Program-made: the position numbers and the translations under genes
Shown here: in pieces, positions 24,733 to 33,395 of the stretch
Numbering within the stretch: position 1 is the stretch's first letter
How the letters are laid out: every line of letters begins with the position of its first letter
Origin: Kitasatospora sp. NBC_00240
GTDB lineage: Bacteria; Actinomycetota; Actinomycetes; Streptomycetales; Streptomycetaceae
Assembly: GCF_026342405.1 (NCBI RefSeq)
Contig: NZ_JAPEMU010000001.1
Coordinates: 6,944,001-7,008,000, forward strand
Direction: 5' to 3'
Length of the DNA stretch: 64,000 nt
The notes under the pieces: model-generated
Database searches by the model: none
Told to the model about the DNA's origin: nothing
Seen by the model: the letters and a program-made list of their open reading frames with translations, nothing else

Positions 24733-25839
24733 TCAGTAGCGGCGGACGGTCGCCGCCTCGGCCAGCGACAGCAGGACCTCCCGGGCCCGCGGGTCCACCA
24801 GCGGGGCCGCCTCCAGCGCCGCCAGCGACTGCCGCATCAGCTCCTCGATCCGGCTCTCCACCCGCTCGGGCGCACCGCTGCGCGCCACCAGGTCCCGCAG
24901 CACGACGACCTCCTCGGGCGCCAGGTCCGGCGCGCCGAGCCGCTCGTCCAGGTGCCGGGCGTCGGCGGCCGGCAGTGCGCGCATGGCGTGCGCGACCAGC
25001 AGGGTGCGCTTGCCCTCCCGCAGGTCGTCGCCGGCCGGCTTGCCGGTGACCGCGGGGTCGCCGAAGACCCCCAGCAGGTCGTCCCGCAGCTGGAAGGCCT
25101 CGCCCAGCGGCAGGCCGAAGGACGAGTACGCCGCGACCAGCTCCGGGGAGGCCCCGGCGAGCAGCGCCCCCACCTGCAGCGGCCGCTCGATGGTGTATTT
25201 CGCCGACTTGTAGTGCAGGACGGTCTGCGCCCGCTCCAGCGCCCCCTCGTCGGTGGAGTCGCCGGCGACCGGCTCCAGCACGTCGAGGTACTGGCCGACC
25301 ATCACCTCGGTCCGCATCAGGTCGAAGGCCGGCTTGGCCCGCAGCACCGCCTCGGCCGGCAGCCCCGAGCGCAGGAACAGCTCGTCGCACCAGATCAGCA
25401 GCAGGTCGCCGAGCAGCACGGCGGCGGAGGCCCCGAACTGCTCGCGGTCGCCGCGCCAGCCGCTGGCCCGGTGCAGGGCCTCGAAGCGGCGGTGCACGGA
25501 GGGCACCCCGCGCCGGGTGTCGCTGCGGTCCATCAGGTCGTCGTGCACCAGCGCGCTCGCCTGCAGCAGCTCCAGGGCGGCCGCCGCGTGCTCGATGCCC
25601 GGGTCGGCGGCGCTGCCGCCGGCGCCGCGCCAGCCCCAGTAGCAGAAGGCCGGGCGCAGCCGCTTGCCGCCGTCCAGCAGGAAGTCCCGCAGGGCGTCGG
25701 CGGCGGGCCCGAGCTGCGGAGAGATCTTGCCGAGCAGGACCGCCTGGCCGTCCATGAATTCGCCGAGGGCGGCGTTGACGCGCATCCGCACGGCCTCCAC
25801 GTCGATCGGGTTGGCCGGCCGGCTGCTGGACGAGGTCAC
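24733..25839 (-). CDS. polyprenyl (geranylgeranyl-type) diphosphate synthase
   Basis: A 368-residue trans-isoprenyl diphosphate synthase that condenses isopentenyl diphosphate with an allylic partner. The first aspartate-rich motif is ALVHDDLMDRSDTRRG (DDxxD) and the second is FQLRDDLLGVFGD, with the GGKRLRP substrate loop near residue 58. Bulky residues before the first motif (L-Q-A-S-A-L-V) are compatible with a C20 product, but chain length cannot be fixed by eye. It corresponds by position to mycobacterial idsA2 (Rv2173). No carotenoid cluster surrounds it. Start is GTG at 25839, with a TAGGCT -10-like hexamer upstream on the minus strand. Confidence 0.92.
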   Translation of the reverse strand: MTSSSSRPANPIDVEAVRMRVNAALGEFMDGQAVLLGKISPQLGPAADALRDFLLDGGKRLRPAFCYWGWRGAGGSAADPGIEHAAAALELLQASALVHDDLMDRSDTRRGVPSVHRRFEALHRASGWRGDREQFGASAAVLLGDLLLIWCDELFLRSGLPAEAVLRAKPAFDLMRTEVMVGQYLDVLEPVAGDSTDEGALERAQTVLHYKSAKYTIERPLQVGALLAGASPELVAAYSSFGLPLGEAFQLRDDLLGVFGDPAVTGKPAGDDLREGKRTLLVAHAMRALPAADARHLDERLGAPDLAPEEVVVLRDLVARSGAPERVESRIEELMRQSLAALEAAPLVDPRAREVLLSLAEAATVRRY

Positions 25840-25970
25840 GATGAGGCTCCGGGAGTCGCTGGGGGTACCGGTCAGCCTAACCGGGCGGTCGCGGGCGGGC
25901 GTACGAGCACCCGGACGGCCCTGTCGCGGGTGACCGAAAGGTGTCTCACTCGGTGGACGTCAGTTGTCCC

Positions 25971-26000
25971 GCCTCTCCGGGCGGCGGCTAACCTGCCAGC
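25971..26000 (+). promoter_or_regulatory. probable leaderless metF promoter
   Basis: A TAACCT hexamer (25988-25993) ends 7 bases before the metF ATG, with TTGTCC 19 bases upstream of it. There is no Shine-Dalgarno sequence, so the mRNA is probably leaderless. Confidence 0.45.
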
Positions 26001-26915
26001 ATGGCACTCGGCATCGCTTCCACCAGAACCGACCGCGCACTGACCGTTCGCGAACTGCTGGCGGCGGGCAAGCGGTCCTACTCCTTCGAATTCATGCCGC
26101 CGCGCTCGGAGGCCGCCGAGAAGCGGCTCTGGGACGCGATCCGGCGGGTCGAGGCCCTCGACCCGAACTTCGTCTGCATGACGTACGGCGCGGGCGGCTC
26201 CTCGCGCGGGCGGACCGTGAACCTGGTCGGCCGGATCGCCACCGAGACCACGCTGACCCCGGTGGCCCACCTGACCGCGGTCGACCACTCGATCGCCGAG
26301 CTGCGCAACATCATCGGCCAGTACGCGGACCAGGGCGTGCGCAACGTCCTCGCGGTGCGCGGCGACCCGCCCGGCGACCCGATGGGCGAGTGGGTGCGCC
26401 ACCCCGAGGGGGTCAGCTACGCGGCCGAGCTGGTCGAGCTGATCAAGGGCATCGGGGACTTCTGCGTGGGCGTCGCCGCCTTCCCGCAGATGCACCCGCG
26501 CTCGGCGAACTGGGACGACGACATCCGCCACTTCGTCGCCAAGTGCCGGGCCGGCGCGGACTACGCGATCACCCAGATGTTCTTCGAGGTCGACGACTAC
26601 CTGCGGCTGCGCGACCGGGTCGCGGCGGCCGGCTGCGAGGTGCCGATCATCCCGGAGATCATGCCGGTCACCAACATCAAGCAGCTGGAGCGGTTCCCGC
26701 AGCTCAGCGGCTCGGACTTCCCGGCCGACCTGGTCAGCCGCTTCCGCGCCGTCGAGGACGACCCGCAGGCCGTCCGGGCGGTCGGCATCGACCACGCCAC
26801 CGCGATGTCCGAGCGGCTGCTCGCCGAGGGCGCCCCCGGCCTGCACTTCATCACCCTCAACCACTCCACCTCCACGCTGGAGATCTACCAGAACCTCGGC
26901 CTGCACCAGCACTGA
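26001..26915 (+). CDS. metF: methylenetetrahydrofolate reductase
   Basis: The enzyme reduces 5,10-methylene-tetrahydrofolate to 5-methyl-tetrahydrofolate for methionine synthesis. The 304-residue FAD barrel carries SFEFMPPRSEAAEKRLW (catalytic Glu), FVCMTYGAGGSSRGRT, VAHLTAVDHS, NVLAVRGDPPGD (folate-site Asp), YAITQMFFEVDDYLR and IIPEIMPVTNIKQLERF, all diagnostic. Length equals the E. coli enzyme. The gene is divergent from the polyprenyl synthase and 107 bases upstream of the Gln/Tyr-rich membrane protein gene. Confidence 0.96.
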   Translation: MALGIASTRTDRALTVRELLAAGKRSYSFEFMPPRSEAAEKRLWDAIRRVEALDPNFVCMTYGAGGSSRGRTVNLVGRIATETTLTPVAHLTAVDHSIAELRNIIGQYADQGVRNVLAVRGDPPGDPMGEWVRHPEGVSYAAELVELIKGIGDFCVGVAAFPQMHPRSANWDDDIRHFVAKCRAGADYAITQMFFEVDDYLRLRDRVAAAGCEVPIIPEIMPVTNIKQLERFPQLSGSDFPADLVSRFRAVEDDPQAVRAVGIDHATAMSERLLAEGAPGLHFITLNHSTSTLEIYQNLGLHQH

Positions 26916-27021
26916 TCCGGGGCCCGCGCCGCGACGCACGATGTGGGTCGCGGCGCGATGACCCGGTACAGTCTCGGCACACGCGCGGGGCGCGCGGCAC
27001 GCGACTGGAGGTAGCGGGCGG

Positions 27022-27954
27022 ATGGGCATCGGGTACCTGCTGCTGTACGCCGCGTTGGCGGTGGTGGCGCTCTGGCTGGTCGCCGAGCTGCTGCTGCAGA
27101 ACCGCGCACCGCTGCACTGGCGCGTCGTGGCACTGGGCGGTTTCCTCGGCGTGGTCGCCGGGATGGCCGTGCGGTCGGTGCCGGTGATCGGGGCCGGCGC
27201 GATGCTCTTCGCGGTCGGCCAGGTCTTCGTGACCCTGTCCGTCAAGCGCGGGTTCCGCGGGGGCTGGTCGCTGCGCAGGTCCGACGGCGAGCTGCCCGGC
27301 CCGCTGGCCAAGGTGCCGCTGCTGAGCGCGGCCACCGGGGGTGAGGACGTCGCCGAGCCGGTCGTCGTCCAGCAGGTGGGGGAGATCGGCGCGGTCGAGG
27401 CCGACATCTCGGACTTCGAGACGGCCGCCTACCAGGCCGTCCCGTTCGACGCCGACTCCGACTCCTACGACGGCGTCGGTTCCGGGGTCCGACAGCGACC
27501 GCAGGCCGACCCGCAGCCCGCCGGTTTCGAGCCGCAGGCCGTCGACGGCGTGTACGCCGACACCTCCGCCTACTACGGCCAGCAGTCCGGCTACCAGCAG
27601 GGCGCCGGGTACGAGCAGCAGACCCCCGGCTACGAGCAGCAGGGCTACCAGCAGCAGGCGCAGCCGGGCTGGGACGGCCAGCAGCAGTGGCGGCAGCAGC
27701 CCGCGTTCGGCTACGACCAGGGCTACGGCTACCAGCAGGACCCGTACGCCGCGCAGACCGGTCAGCAGCAGTGGCAGCAGCAGACCCCCGGCTACGAGCA
27801 GCAGGGCTACCAGCAGCAGGCGCAGCCGGGCTGGGACGGCCAGCAGCAGTGGCAGCAGCCCGTCGACGGGGTGCCCCCGCAGCCGCAGCAGCAGCCCGGT
27901 TACGACCAGCACGGGGTCTGGCAGCAGCAGGGCACCTGGCAGCAGCAGGGCTGA
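27022..27954 (+). CDS. membrane protein with prion-like Gln/Tyr-rich tail
   Basis: A 310-residue protein with no recognised family name. Two or three hydrophobic segments occupy residues 1-75 (LLLYAALAVVALWLVAELLL; HWRVVALGGFLGVVAGMAV; VIGAGAMLFAVGQVFVTL). A basic stretch (KRGFRGGWSLRR) and an acidic linker (to about 175) follow, then a 130-residue tail made of Gln, Tyr, Gly and Pro (GYQQ, GYEQQ, QQQWQQQ). Part of the tail is an exact 76-bp direct duplication. The composition resembles phase-separating or prion-like domains. Codon usage matches the neighbours, so it is not recently acquired. The start is ATG after GGAGGTAG. It follows metF on the same strand but probably has its own function. 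Membrane-anchored scaffolding is a guess. Confidence 0.8.
   Translation: MGIGYLLLYAALAVVALWLVAELLLQNRAPLHWRVVALGGFLGVVAGMAVRSVPVIGAGAMLFAVGQVFVTLSVKRGFRGGWSLRRSDGELPGPLAKVPLLSAATGGEDVAEPVVVQQVGEIGAVEADISDFETAAYQAVPFDADSDSYDGVGSGVRQRPQADPQPAGFEPQAVDGVYADTSAYYGQQSGYQQGAGYEQQTPGYEQQGYQQQAQPGWDGQQQWRQQPAFGYDQGYGYQQDPYAAQTGQQQWQQQTPGYEQQGYQQQAQPGWDGQQQWQQPVDGVPPQPQQQPGYDQHGVWQQQGTWQQQG
27616..27853 (+). repeat. 76-bp perfect direct repeat inside the Gln/Tyr-rich tail
   Basis: Bases 27616-27691 recur exactly at 27778-27853, an offset of 162 bases (54 codons), so the reading frame is kept. Each copy encodes the same 25 residues, including TPGYEQQGYQQQ and QPGWDGQQQW. The identity at silent positions indicates recent duplication or gene conversion. 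Confidence 0.95.
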
Positions 27955-28016
27955 GCCGTCCGGGCCGCAGGGCCCCGCGCGGGTGCTCCCCGGGCTCTGG
28001 CTGGCTCGGGAGCCGG

Positions 28017-29375
28017 TCAGCTCCGTCCGACGGCCAGTGCCCGGCCCTCGGCGGCGCCGCGACCCGGCCCGCCCGCCGTGCCGTCCGCACCGGTCGTACC
28101 GTCCGCCGCCGCCGCGCCTTCCTGGCCCGCCGCGCCGTCCGGACCTCCCGCGCCGCTCCGGTCCGGCGTGCGCCGGAACTCCTGGACGGTGGCCCGCACC
28201 ACGGCCAGCGCGGCCAGGGCCATCAGCGCGCCGAACAGCTCGACCTTGGTGTAGCGGGCCGCGTCGTGCGCCAGGTACTGCAGGTAGGTGCCGGCCGAGG
28301 CGAGCTGGACCAGCACCGGCAGGTACCAGAGCCGGCCCGGCAGGTAGAAGGCCGCGACCACGCTCAGCACGTCCGCCAGGAAGAAGTAGCGCTCGTGCAT
28401 CGACGGCAGCAGGAACGGCACCAGCACCACCGACGTGGTGGCCAGCAGCACGATCTGGGTGTCGGTCAGCTCCCGCTCCCACCCGCCGGGCCGTAGCGGC
28501 CCGCGTCCGGTCGGGCGCAGCACCACCAGGGCGACCAGGGTCAGCACCACCGCGCCGGTGAGCAGGATGCCCGCCCGGCGGACGGCGTCGGCGTGGTCCC
28601 CCGCCTGGAACAGCAGGTAGACGCTCGGCGCGTTCATCGAGAGGCTCTGATAGGTGCCGGTCTGCCGGGAGTAGACCGTGAGCAGCTGCCCGAGGTCGGC
28701 GCCGACCAGCAGGGCGGGCACGTCCAGCAGCAGGTACACCGCCGGGACGGCCAGCAGCGACCGCCAGGGGATCCGCCGGGTGAGCAGCAGCACCAGCAGG
28801 AACGGGAACACGAACACCGTCTGCAGCTTGAAGGCCAGCGCGATGCCGAGGAAGGTGCAGGCCCACCAGGGCCGGCGGCGCAGGACGAACCAGAGCGCGC
28901 CGACCACGAACGAGGAGTAGACCGAGTCGGCCTGCCCCCACCAGCCGCTGTTGGCCATCACGGTCGGCAGGAGCAGCACCACCGCCCCGGCGGCGTGCGG
29001 CCGCCAGGAGCCCTCCGGGTGGCGCAGCGCCACGATCCGGTAGGCGAAGTACGCCGTCAGCAGGTCGAACAGGGTCGAGACGGCCTTGATGCCGGCCAGG
29101 TCCTGCACCGGCAGGTGGCTGAGCGCGGCCAGCACGTAGAGGTACGGCACGTTGTAGTCGGAGAAGCCGATGTCGCTGAGCGCCTGGAAGCCGCCGTGGT
29201 CGGCGATGTGGGTGTACCAGGGGTGCAGGAAGTAGCGGTAGTCGTCCGACTCCCACGGGAACATCAGCTTGCGTACCGTCATGGCCGCCGCCACGATCGC
29301 GACCGCGGCGACGATCTGACCGCTCGCCCGGTCGCGGAGGCCCGGCCGCCGCTCGGCAGCGGGATTGCTCGACAT
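28017..29375 (-). CDS. GT-C-like membrane glycosyltransferase
   Basis: A 452-residue polytopic membrane protein with about ten to twelve hydrophobic segments. The first extracytoplasmic loop holds WESDDYRYFLHPWYTHI, an acidic Asp-Asp motif that in GT-C enzymes binds the polyprenyl-phosphate sugar donor. Other features of the mannosyltransferase-like class are NSGWWGQADSVYSSFV, LAFKLQTVFVFPFLLVLL and LPSMHERYFFLADVL. The C-terminus is an Ala/Gly-rich cytoplasmic tail. Its position near the idsA2-like and Rv2175c-like genes is that of mycobacterial mptA (a mannosyltransferase). The actual donor and acceptor in this organism are unknown. ATG at 29375 has GGAGG upstream. Confidence 0.85.
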   Translation of the reverse strand: MSSNPAAERRPGLRDRASGQIVAAVAIVAAAMTVRKLMFPWESDDYRYFLHPWYTHIADHGGFQALSDIGFSDYNVPYLYVLAALSHLPVQDLAGIKAVSTLFDLLTAYFAYRIVALRHPEGSWRPHAAGAVVLLLPTVMANSGWWGQADSVYSSFVVGALWFVLRRRPWWACTFLGIALAFKLQTVFVFPFLLVLLLTRRIPWRSLLAVPAVYLLLDVPALLVGADLGQLLTVYSRQTGTYQSLSMNAPSVYLLFQAGDHADAVRRAGILLTGAVVLTLVALVVLRPTGRGPLRPGGWERELTDTQIVLLATTSVVLVPFLLPSMHERYFFLADVLSVVAAFYLPGRLWYLPVLVQLASAGTYLQYLAHDAARYTKVELFGALMALAALAVVRATVQEFRRTPDRSGAGGPDGAAGQEGAAAADGTTGADGTAGGPGRGAAEGRALAVGRS

Positions 29376-29573
29376 GACGGACCTCCGGTAACGGCGTGCA
29401 CGGCCGGGCGACGCCTGGATGCTAGCCCGTGCGGGAACTGACTGTCATTCATCGCGCGCCGCCCCGCGGCCGCGTCCACCGGGGTGGCGGCAGCGGCCGG
29501 GCCGGGACGGTACGGGTCGTTGCCTCGGGTCGGGCCGGGACGGTTCGGGGCGTGCGGTTCGGGCGGGGCGGGA

Positions 29574-31091
29574 TCAGGCCGGGCCGATCAGACCGGCGGT
29601 GATGCAGGCGGACATGCCCACCCGGGCCAGGCCGCCGCCGGGGTGCGCGGCGCCGCCGATCACGAACAGGCCGGGCCGGGGCTGCTGGTTGGGCGCCTGG
29701 AGCAGAGCGCCGTCGGCCCCGGCCAGCGCGGGCCGGGGGACGGAACCGAAAATGGCGCCGGTCTCCGCCGCGGTGTCGAGCGGGGTGCGGACCACCCGCC
29801 AGAGCAGTCGCCCACGCAGGCCGAGCCCGGCCGCGTCCACGTGGTCGAGCACCTGGTCGGCGTACCGCTCGGCCGCTCCGGGGGCGCTCCAGTCCAGCGC
29901 GTCCGCGGCCGGCACGGTGACGGTGAGCGACACGCTCTCGTGGCCCTCCGGGTGGAGTGTCGGGTCGTCGGGGCGCAGCACCTGGACGGTGGGGCGCTCG
30001 TACGGCTTCGGCGCGCGGCCGAACAGTGCCTCCCGCTCGGTTGCCCCGTCGGCCGCGTGCACCACGGTGCGGTGCGCGGTGCCGGCCGGGCGCGGGCCGC
30101 GCAGGGCGAGCAGCACGGTGAACCGGCCGGGCAGCCGGGCGGGCTCCGCGGCGGACGGTCCGGCGCCCGGCTGCGGGCCGTCCTGGCCGGGGGCGCCGAC
30201 GGAGTCCCGGTGGAAGGCGCGGGTGTCCGTCGAGGAGATCACGGTGTCCGCCTCCAGCCGGTCGCCGCCGGCCAGCCGTACGCCGGTCGCCCGGCCGTCC
30301 GCCGGGTCGAACAGGACCTTCTCGACGGCGGAGTCGAAGCGGAACTCGACCTTGCGGTCCAGGCAGCGGCGGTGCACCGCGTCGGCCAGCGCCCGGATGC
30401 CGCCCCGGACGTACCAGACGCCGAAGGACTGCTCCATGTACGGCAGCACGGTGGCGCCGGCGGGCGCCGTCCACGGGTCGAAGCCGAATCGCAGGGCGTA
30501 CTCGTGCAGCAGCGCGGTCAGGCCGGGACGGCCGTCGAGCTCGCGCCCGGCGACGTCGGCCAGGGTCCACGGCGCGCGCCGCAGCCGGCCGAGGCCCCGG
30601 CGCGGCGGGGCCGGGTACGGGTCGGTGCGCAGCCGTCCCGGGTCGGCGGGGAGCGGCTCCTCCAGCAGCGGGCGGCGGGTGGCCTCCCAGACCGTCCGGC
30701 CGTGGTTCATCACCTCGCTCCAGCGCTCGCCGGAGCCCGCCCCGAAGGCGGCGTCCAGGGCCTGCGCCACGCCGCCCCGGGAGGCGTTGGGCAGCAGCAG
30801 GGTGGTGCCGTCGGGCAGCAGGTGCCGGCTCTCCGGGTCCACCGGGGCGAGCCCGACCAGCTCCTCCAGCGGCTCCCGGCCGGTCTTCAGCGCGAGATCG
30901 CGGTAGACGGCGGGCAGGGTGAGCAGACCGGGGCCGGTGTCGAAGGCGAAGCCGTCCCGCCGGTACCGGCCGACCATGCCGCCGTAGGTGCCGGAGGCCT
31001 CGCAGACCGTCACCCGGTGCCCGAGGGTGGCCAGCCGGGAGGCTGCCGCGAGCCCGCTCATTCCTGCGCCGATGATGACGATCCGTGCCAT
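29574..31091 (-). CDS. phytoene-desaturase-family FAD amine oxidoreductase
   Basis: A 505-residue flavoprotein with the CrtI/amine-oxidase layout: N-terminal Rossmann motif IVIIGAGMSGLAAASRLATLGHRVTVCEAS, the GGMVGRYRRDGFAFDTGPGLLTLP segment after it, YVRGGIRALADAVHRRC in the middle, and a C-terminal FAD contact LFVIGGAAHPGGGLARVGMSA. CrtI-like enzymes desaturate or isomerise carotenoids or other lipids. With no phytoene synthase or cyclase in the window, the substrate is open. ATG at 31091 is preferred over an upstream Pro/Arg-rich extension. It lies just downstream of the DUF4126 gene on the same strand (31-base gap). Confidence 0.86.
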   Translation of the reverse strand: MARIVIIGAGMSGLAAASRLATLGHRVTVCEASGTYGGMVGRYRRDGFAFDTGPGLLTLPAVYRDLALKTGREPLEELVGLAPVDPESRHLLPDGTTLLLPNASRGGVAQALDAAFGAGSGERWSEVMNHGRTVWEATRRPLLEEPLPADPGRLRTDPYPAPPRRGLGRLRRAPWTLADVAGRELDGRPGLTALLHEYALRFGFDPWTAPAGATVLPYMEQSFGVWYVRGGIRALADAVHRRCLDRKVEFRFDSAVEKVLFDPADGRATGVRLAGGDRLEADTVISSTDTRAFHRDSVGAPGQDGPQPGAGPSAAEPARLPGRFTVLLALRGPRPAGTAHRTVVHAADGATEREALFGRAPKPYERPTVQVLRPDDPTLHPEGHESVSLTVTVPAADALDWSAPGAAERYADQVLDHVDAAGLGLRGRLLWRVVRTPLDTAAETGAIFGSVPRPALAGADGALLQAPNQQPRPGLFVIGGAAHPGGGLARVGMSACITAGLIGPA

Positions 31092-31122
31092 GGCACCGAT
31101 CCTAAAGTGCGCCCGGCGGCCC

Positions 31123-31773
31123 TCAGTACCCGCTCCCGCCCCGGCCGGGCGGCGCGGTGGCGGGGGCCGGCAGCGGTCCGCGCCGGGCGGCCCGGGCGGC
31201 CTTGCGGTCACGGCGCCGGGCCAGGAACCGCCGGATCCGGGTGAAGGCGAACCAGACCAGGACGGCGCCGGCCACCAGCAGCACCGAGGCGATCGACGCG
31301 GCGATCCACGGGTGGAAGATCGCCAGCGTCACCAGTCCGGCCACCGAGAGGTCCTCGGCCAGGCTGACGCCGATGTTGCTGGCGGGTTCGGGCGAGGTGT
31401 TGACGGCCATCCGCAGGGACGCCTTGACGGTGTGGCTGAGCAGCGCGGTGGTGCCGCCCATCGCCCCGGCCGCCACGGTGCCCAGCGAGCCCGGGTCGTG
31501 GCTGGCCAGCAGCGCGGCGACGGTGGCGCCGGCGACCGGGCGGATCACCGTGTGCACGACGTCCCAGGCCGAGTCCAGGTACGGGACCTTGTCGGCCACC
31601 GCCTCCACCAGGAAGAGCACGCCGGCGGCGATCAGCACGTCCGGGCGCTCCAGCACCGCGGGCACGCTGTCGGCCGGGCCGAAGCGTCCGAACAGCCCGA
31701 GCAGCAGCACCACCGCGTAGGCGTTGATCCCGCTGGCCCAGCTGCTGGTGAAGATCAACGGAATGATCGACAT
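31123..31773 (-). CDS. DUF4126 membrane protein
   Basis: A 216-residue membrane protein matching the DUF4126 family. It begins MSIIPLIFTSSWASGINAYAVVLLLGLFGRFG and has SVPAVLERPDVLIAAGVLFLVEAVADKVPYLDSAWD, with four or five hydrophobic segments including a conserved GAMGGTTALLSHTVKASLR loop. The C-terminal 40 residues are basic (RRFLARRRDRKAARAARRG) and cytoplasmic. Biochemical function unknown. ATG at 31773 follows GGGAGCAGG. It is likely cotranscribed with the FAD oxidoreductase downstream. Confidence 0.85.
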   Translation of the reverse strand: MSIIPLIFTSSWASGINAYAVVLLLGLFGRFGPADSVPAVLERPDVLIAAGVLFLVEAVADKVPYLDSAWDVVHTVIRPVAGATVAALLASHDPGSLGTVAAGAMGGTTALLSHTVKASLRMAVNTSPEPASNIGVSLAEDLSVAGLVTLAIFHPWIAASIASVLLVAGAVLVWFAFTRIRRFLARRRDRKAARAARRGPLPAPATAPPGRGGSGY

Positions 31774-32496
31774 CCTGCTCCCTCTCCGGTCCGTCCCCGC
31801 ATCGGTCCGTCCCCGTTCTGCCGCGGCCCGGCCGGGCCGCGTCCCGCCCGGTCCTGCCCCGTCGGCGCCGCCGGGGCCGTCGGACCCGGCCGCGCCACAC
31901 CGTACCGGCCGAGCCGGGCCGTTCTCGGCCGGGCCCTACCGTTCTCGGCCGGTCCGCACCCGGCGCTCTCAGGACGCGCGCCGCCGCCCGGCGGTTCCGC
32001 CCCGGCCGGGCCTGGCCGAAACTGAGTACAGGTACTCAGATCACCGGTTGAGTAGCGCAACGGATAGCCCTCCCACCTGCAAAGACGAGAGAGTTGGGGC
32101 ACCGGGAGAACGGGCCGCGAGGCACGGGGGCCCCGGGAGCGGACCAGATCTGGTCCGCCGGTCACGGGGGTGCCGGCGGACGAGGTCGTGCCGTGCACAC
32201 GAGCCGGTTCGGGACCGCGCACCGCCGACACGGGGCGGCGGAGCGAGATCACGGGGGACACCGGCGGTGGGGGATCCGGGGCGCATCGGCGCCCCGGAGG
32301 ACGTGCGGGGCGACACCGCGCGGCCGGCCCGGACGGGGGACACGTCGGGCCGGCCGTCGGGGTGTCGCCCGCACGCGTTCCCGGGGCCGGGCGGGAGCGG
32401 CGCCGTCCGCGCACGGCCGATTGTCAGTGGTGCCCGTCACGATGGGAGCGCACGGGTCGACCGGCCCGGGCCAGTCGCCTCGGACCGGGGGAGACC
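31774..32496. other. 720-base gene-free region with short direct repeats
   Basis: No convincing coding sequence is visible here; open frames are Arg/Pro/Gly-rich shadows. The first part (31790-31975) has imperfect direct repeats (CGGTCCGTCCCCG twice; CCGTTCTCGGCCGG twice). A sharp AT-richer island at 32020-32100 carries a perfect palindrome, a GGATAG -10-like hexamer and a purine-rich stretch (AGACGAGAGAG). The last 400 bases before 32497 show no recognisable element. Confidence 0.6.
32022..32039. promoter_or_regulatory. perfect 18-bp palindromic operator candidate CTGAGTAC-AG-GTACTCAG
   Basis: Two 8-base arms are separated by AG in the middle of the gene-free stretch between divergent genes, 249 bases from the DUF4126 start and 458 bases from the HEPN-type start. 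It is followed by a second GAGTAG half-site-like text and GGATAG. The form suits a dimeric repressor. Confidence 0.55.
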
Positions 32497-33249
32497 ATGA
32501 CCATCAGCCACCCTGAGCCCGTCACCGCCAGCCACCGCCACCCCGACGACGACCATGCGCGACCCGGTGGGCCCCGGCCCGGCCGGCCCCAGCCGTTCCC
32601 GCAGCAGTCGCTGCCGCACCAGCAACCGTCACCGCCGCAACCCTCGCCGCAGCCACTGCCGTCGCAGACCCTGCCGCGGCGGCCCGTGCCGGACCAGCCG
32701 GTCCCCGACCCGCCCGCGCCGCACCAGCCCGCGATCCCCTTCCCGCCGGCCGGCCCGCCCGCCCCGGCCTCCCCGCCGGCGGCGTCCGGCCGGTCGGCGG
32801 ACGTGCATCCGGTGCTGCGCCGGGCCGCCGCCCCGCCGGCCGCGCTCGACCTGCTCCGGCAGGCCCAGCGCACCCTCGTCCAGGCCGGCCGGACGGAGGA
32901 CCCGCTCCAGCGCTACGCCTCCGCCCACCTCGCCGCGCTGCGCACGGTGGCCGCCGTGCTCGCGGTGCGCGGCCGTCCGGAGAAGAACCCGAGGCGGCGC
33001 AAGGCCATCCGCAGCGCCTGGGAGGTGCTGCCCGAGGTCGCCCCGGAACTCGCCGAGTGGGCGGTCTACTTCGCCGCCGGCGCCCGCCGCCGGGCGGCCG
33101 CCGAGGCCGGGATCCGGGGCGCGGCCAGCGCGCGGGACGCGGACGACCTGATCCGCAACACCGCGCTGTTCCTGCGGATCGTCCAGCGGCTGCTGGGCCT
33201 GCACCCGACCCCTCCCGCGCCGCGCCTGCCCCTGGACGGTGCGGCCTGA
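32497..33249 (+). CDS. SAV_6107-type HEPN-like protein with Pro/Gln-rich N-terminus
   Basis: A 250-residue protein. The first 110 residues are low-complexity Pro, Gln, His and Arg (QQSLPHQQPSPPQPSPQP...), likely disordered. The C-terminal 140 residues form a helical bundle (VLRRAAAPPAALDLLRQAQRTLVQAGRTEDPLQRYASAHLAALRTVAAVLAVRG...) that matches, from memory, the actinobacterial SAV_6107 HEPN family. The classic HEPN RNase motif R-x4-6-H is represented by RYASAH (R-x4-H), at about residue 146. Activity is unproven and no antitoxin-like partner is adjacent. ATG at 32497 is preferred; no strong Shine-Dalgarno site. Confidence 0.72.
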   Translation: MTISHPEPVTASHRHPDDDHARPGGPRPGRPQPFPQQSLPHQQPSPPQPSPQPLPSQTLPRRPVPDQPVPDPPAPHQPAIPFPPAGPPAPASPPAASGRSADVHPVLRRAAAPPAALDLLRQAQRTLVQAGRTEDPLQRYASAHLAALRTVAAVLAVRGRPEKNPRRRKAIRSAWEVLPEVAPELAEWAVYFAAGARRRAAAEAGIRGAASARDADDLIRNTALFLRIVQRLLGLHPTPPAPRLPLDGAA

Positions 33250-33395
33250 GAGCGGCCTGAGGACGGCCTCCGGGCCGGGGTGGAACGGCGGCGCCGCCGG
33301 CGGACCGAGGGTGCCGTCGGCCGACGTATGCCGTCGTGGGGCGCCGGGGCGGGCGCCATCGGGGCGCCCCGCGGGGCTTTGCGCGGGCGGGCCGC

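Noticed and set aside
24733..31091. Polyprenyl synthase and CrtI-like gene as a carotenoid biosynthesis cluster
   Set aside because: They are 4 kb apart with unrelated genes between, and no phytoene synthase or cyclase is present.
32041..32343. A 100-codon minus-strand reading frame in the gene-free region
   Set aside because: Its composition is the Arg/Pro/Ser noise typical of antisense frames in this GC content and no start signal is visible.
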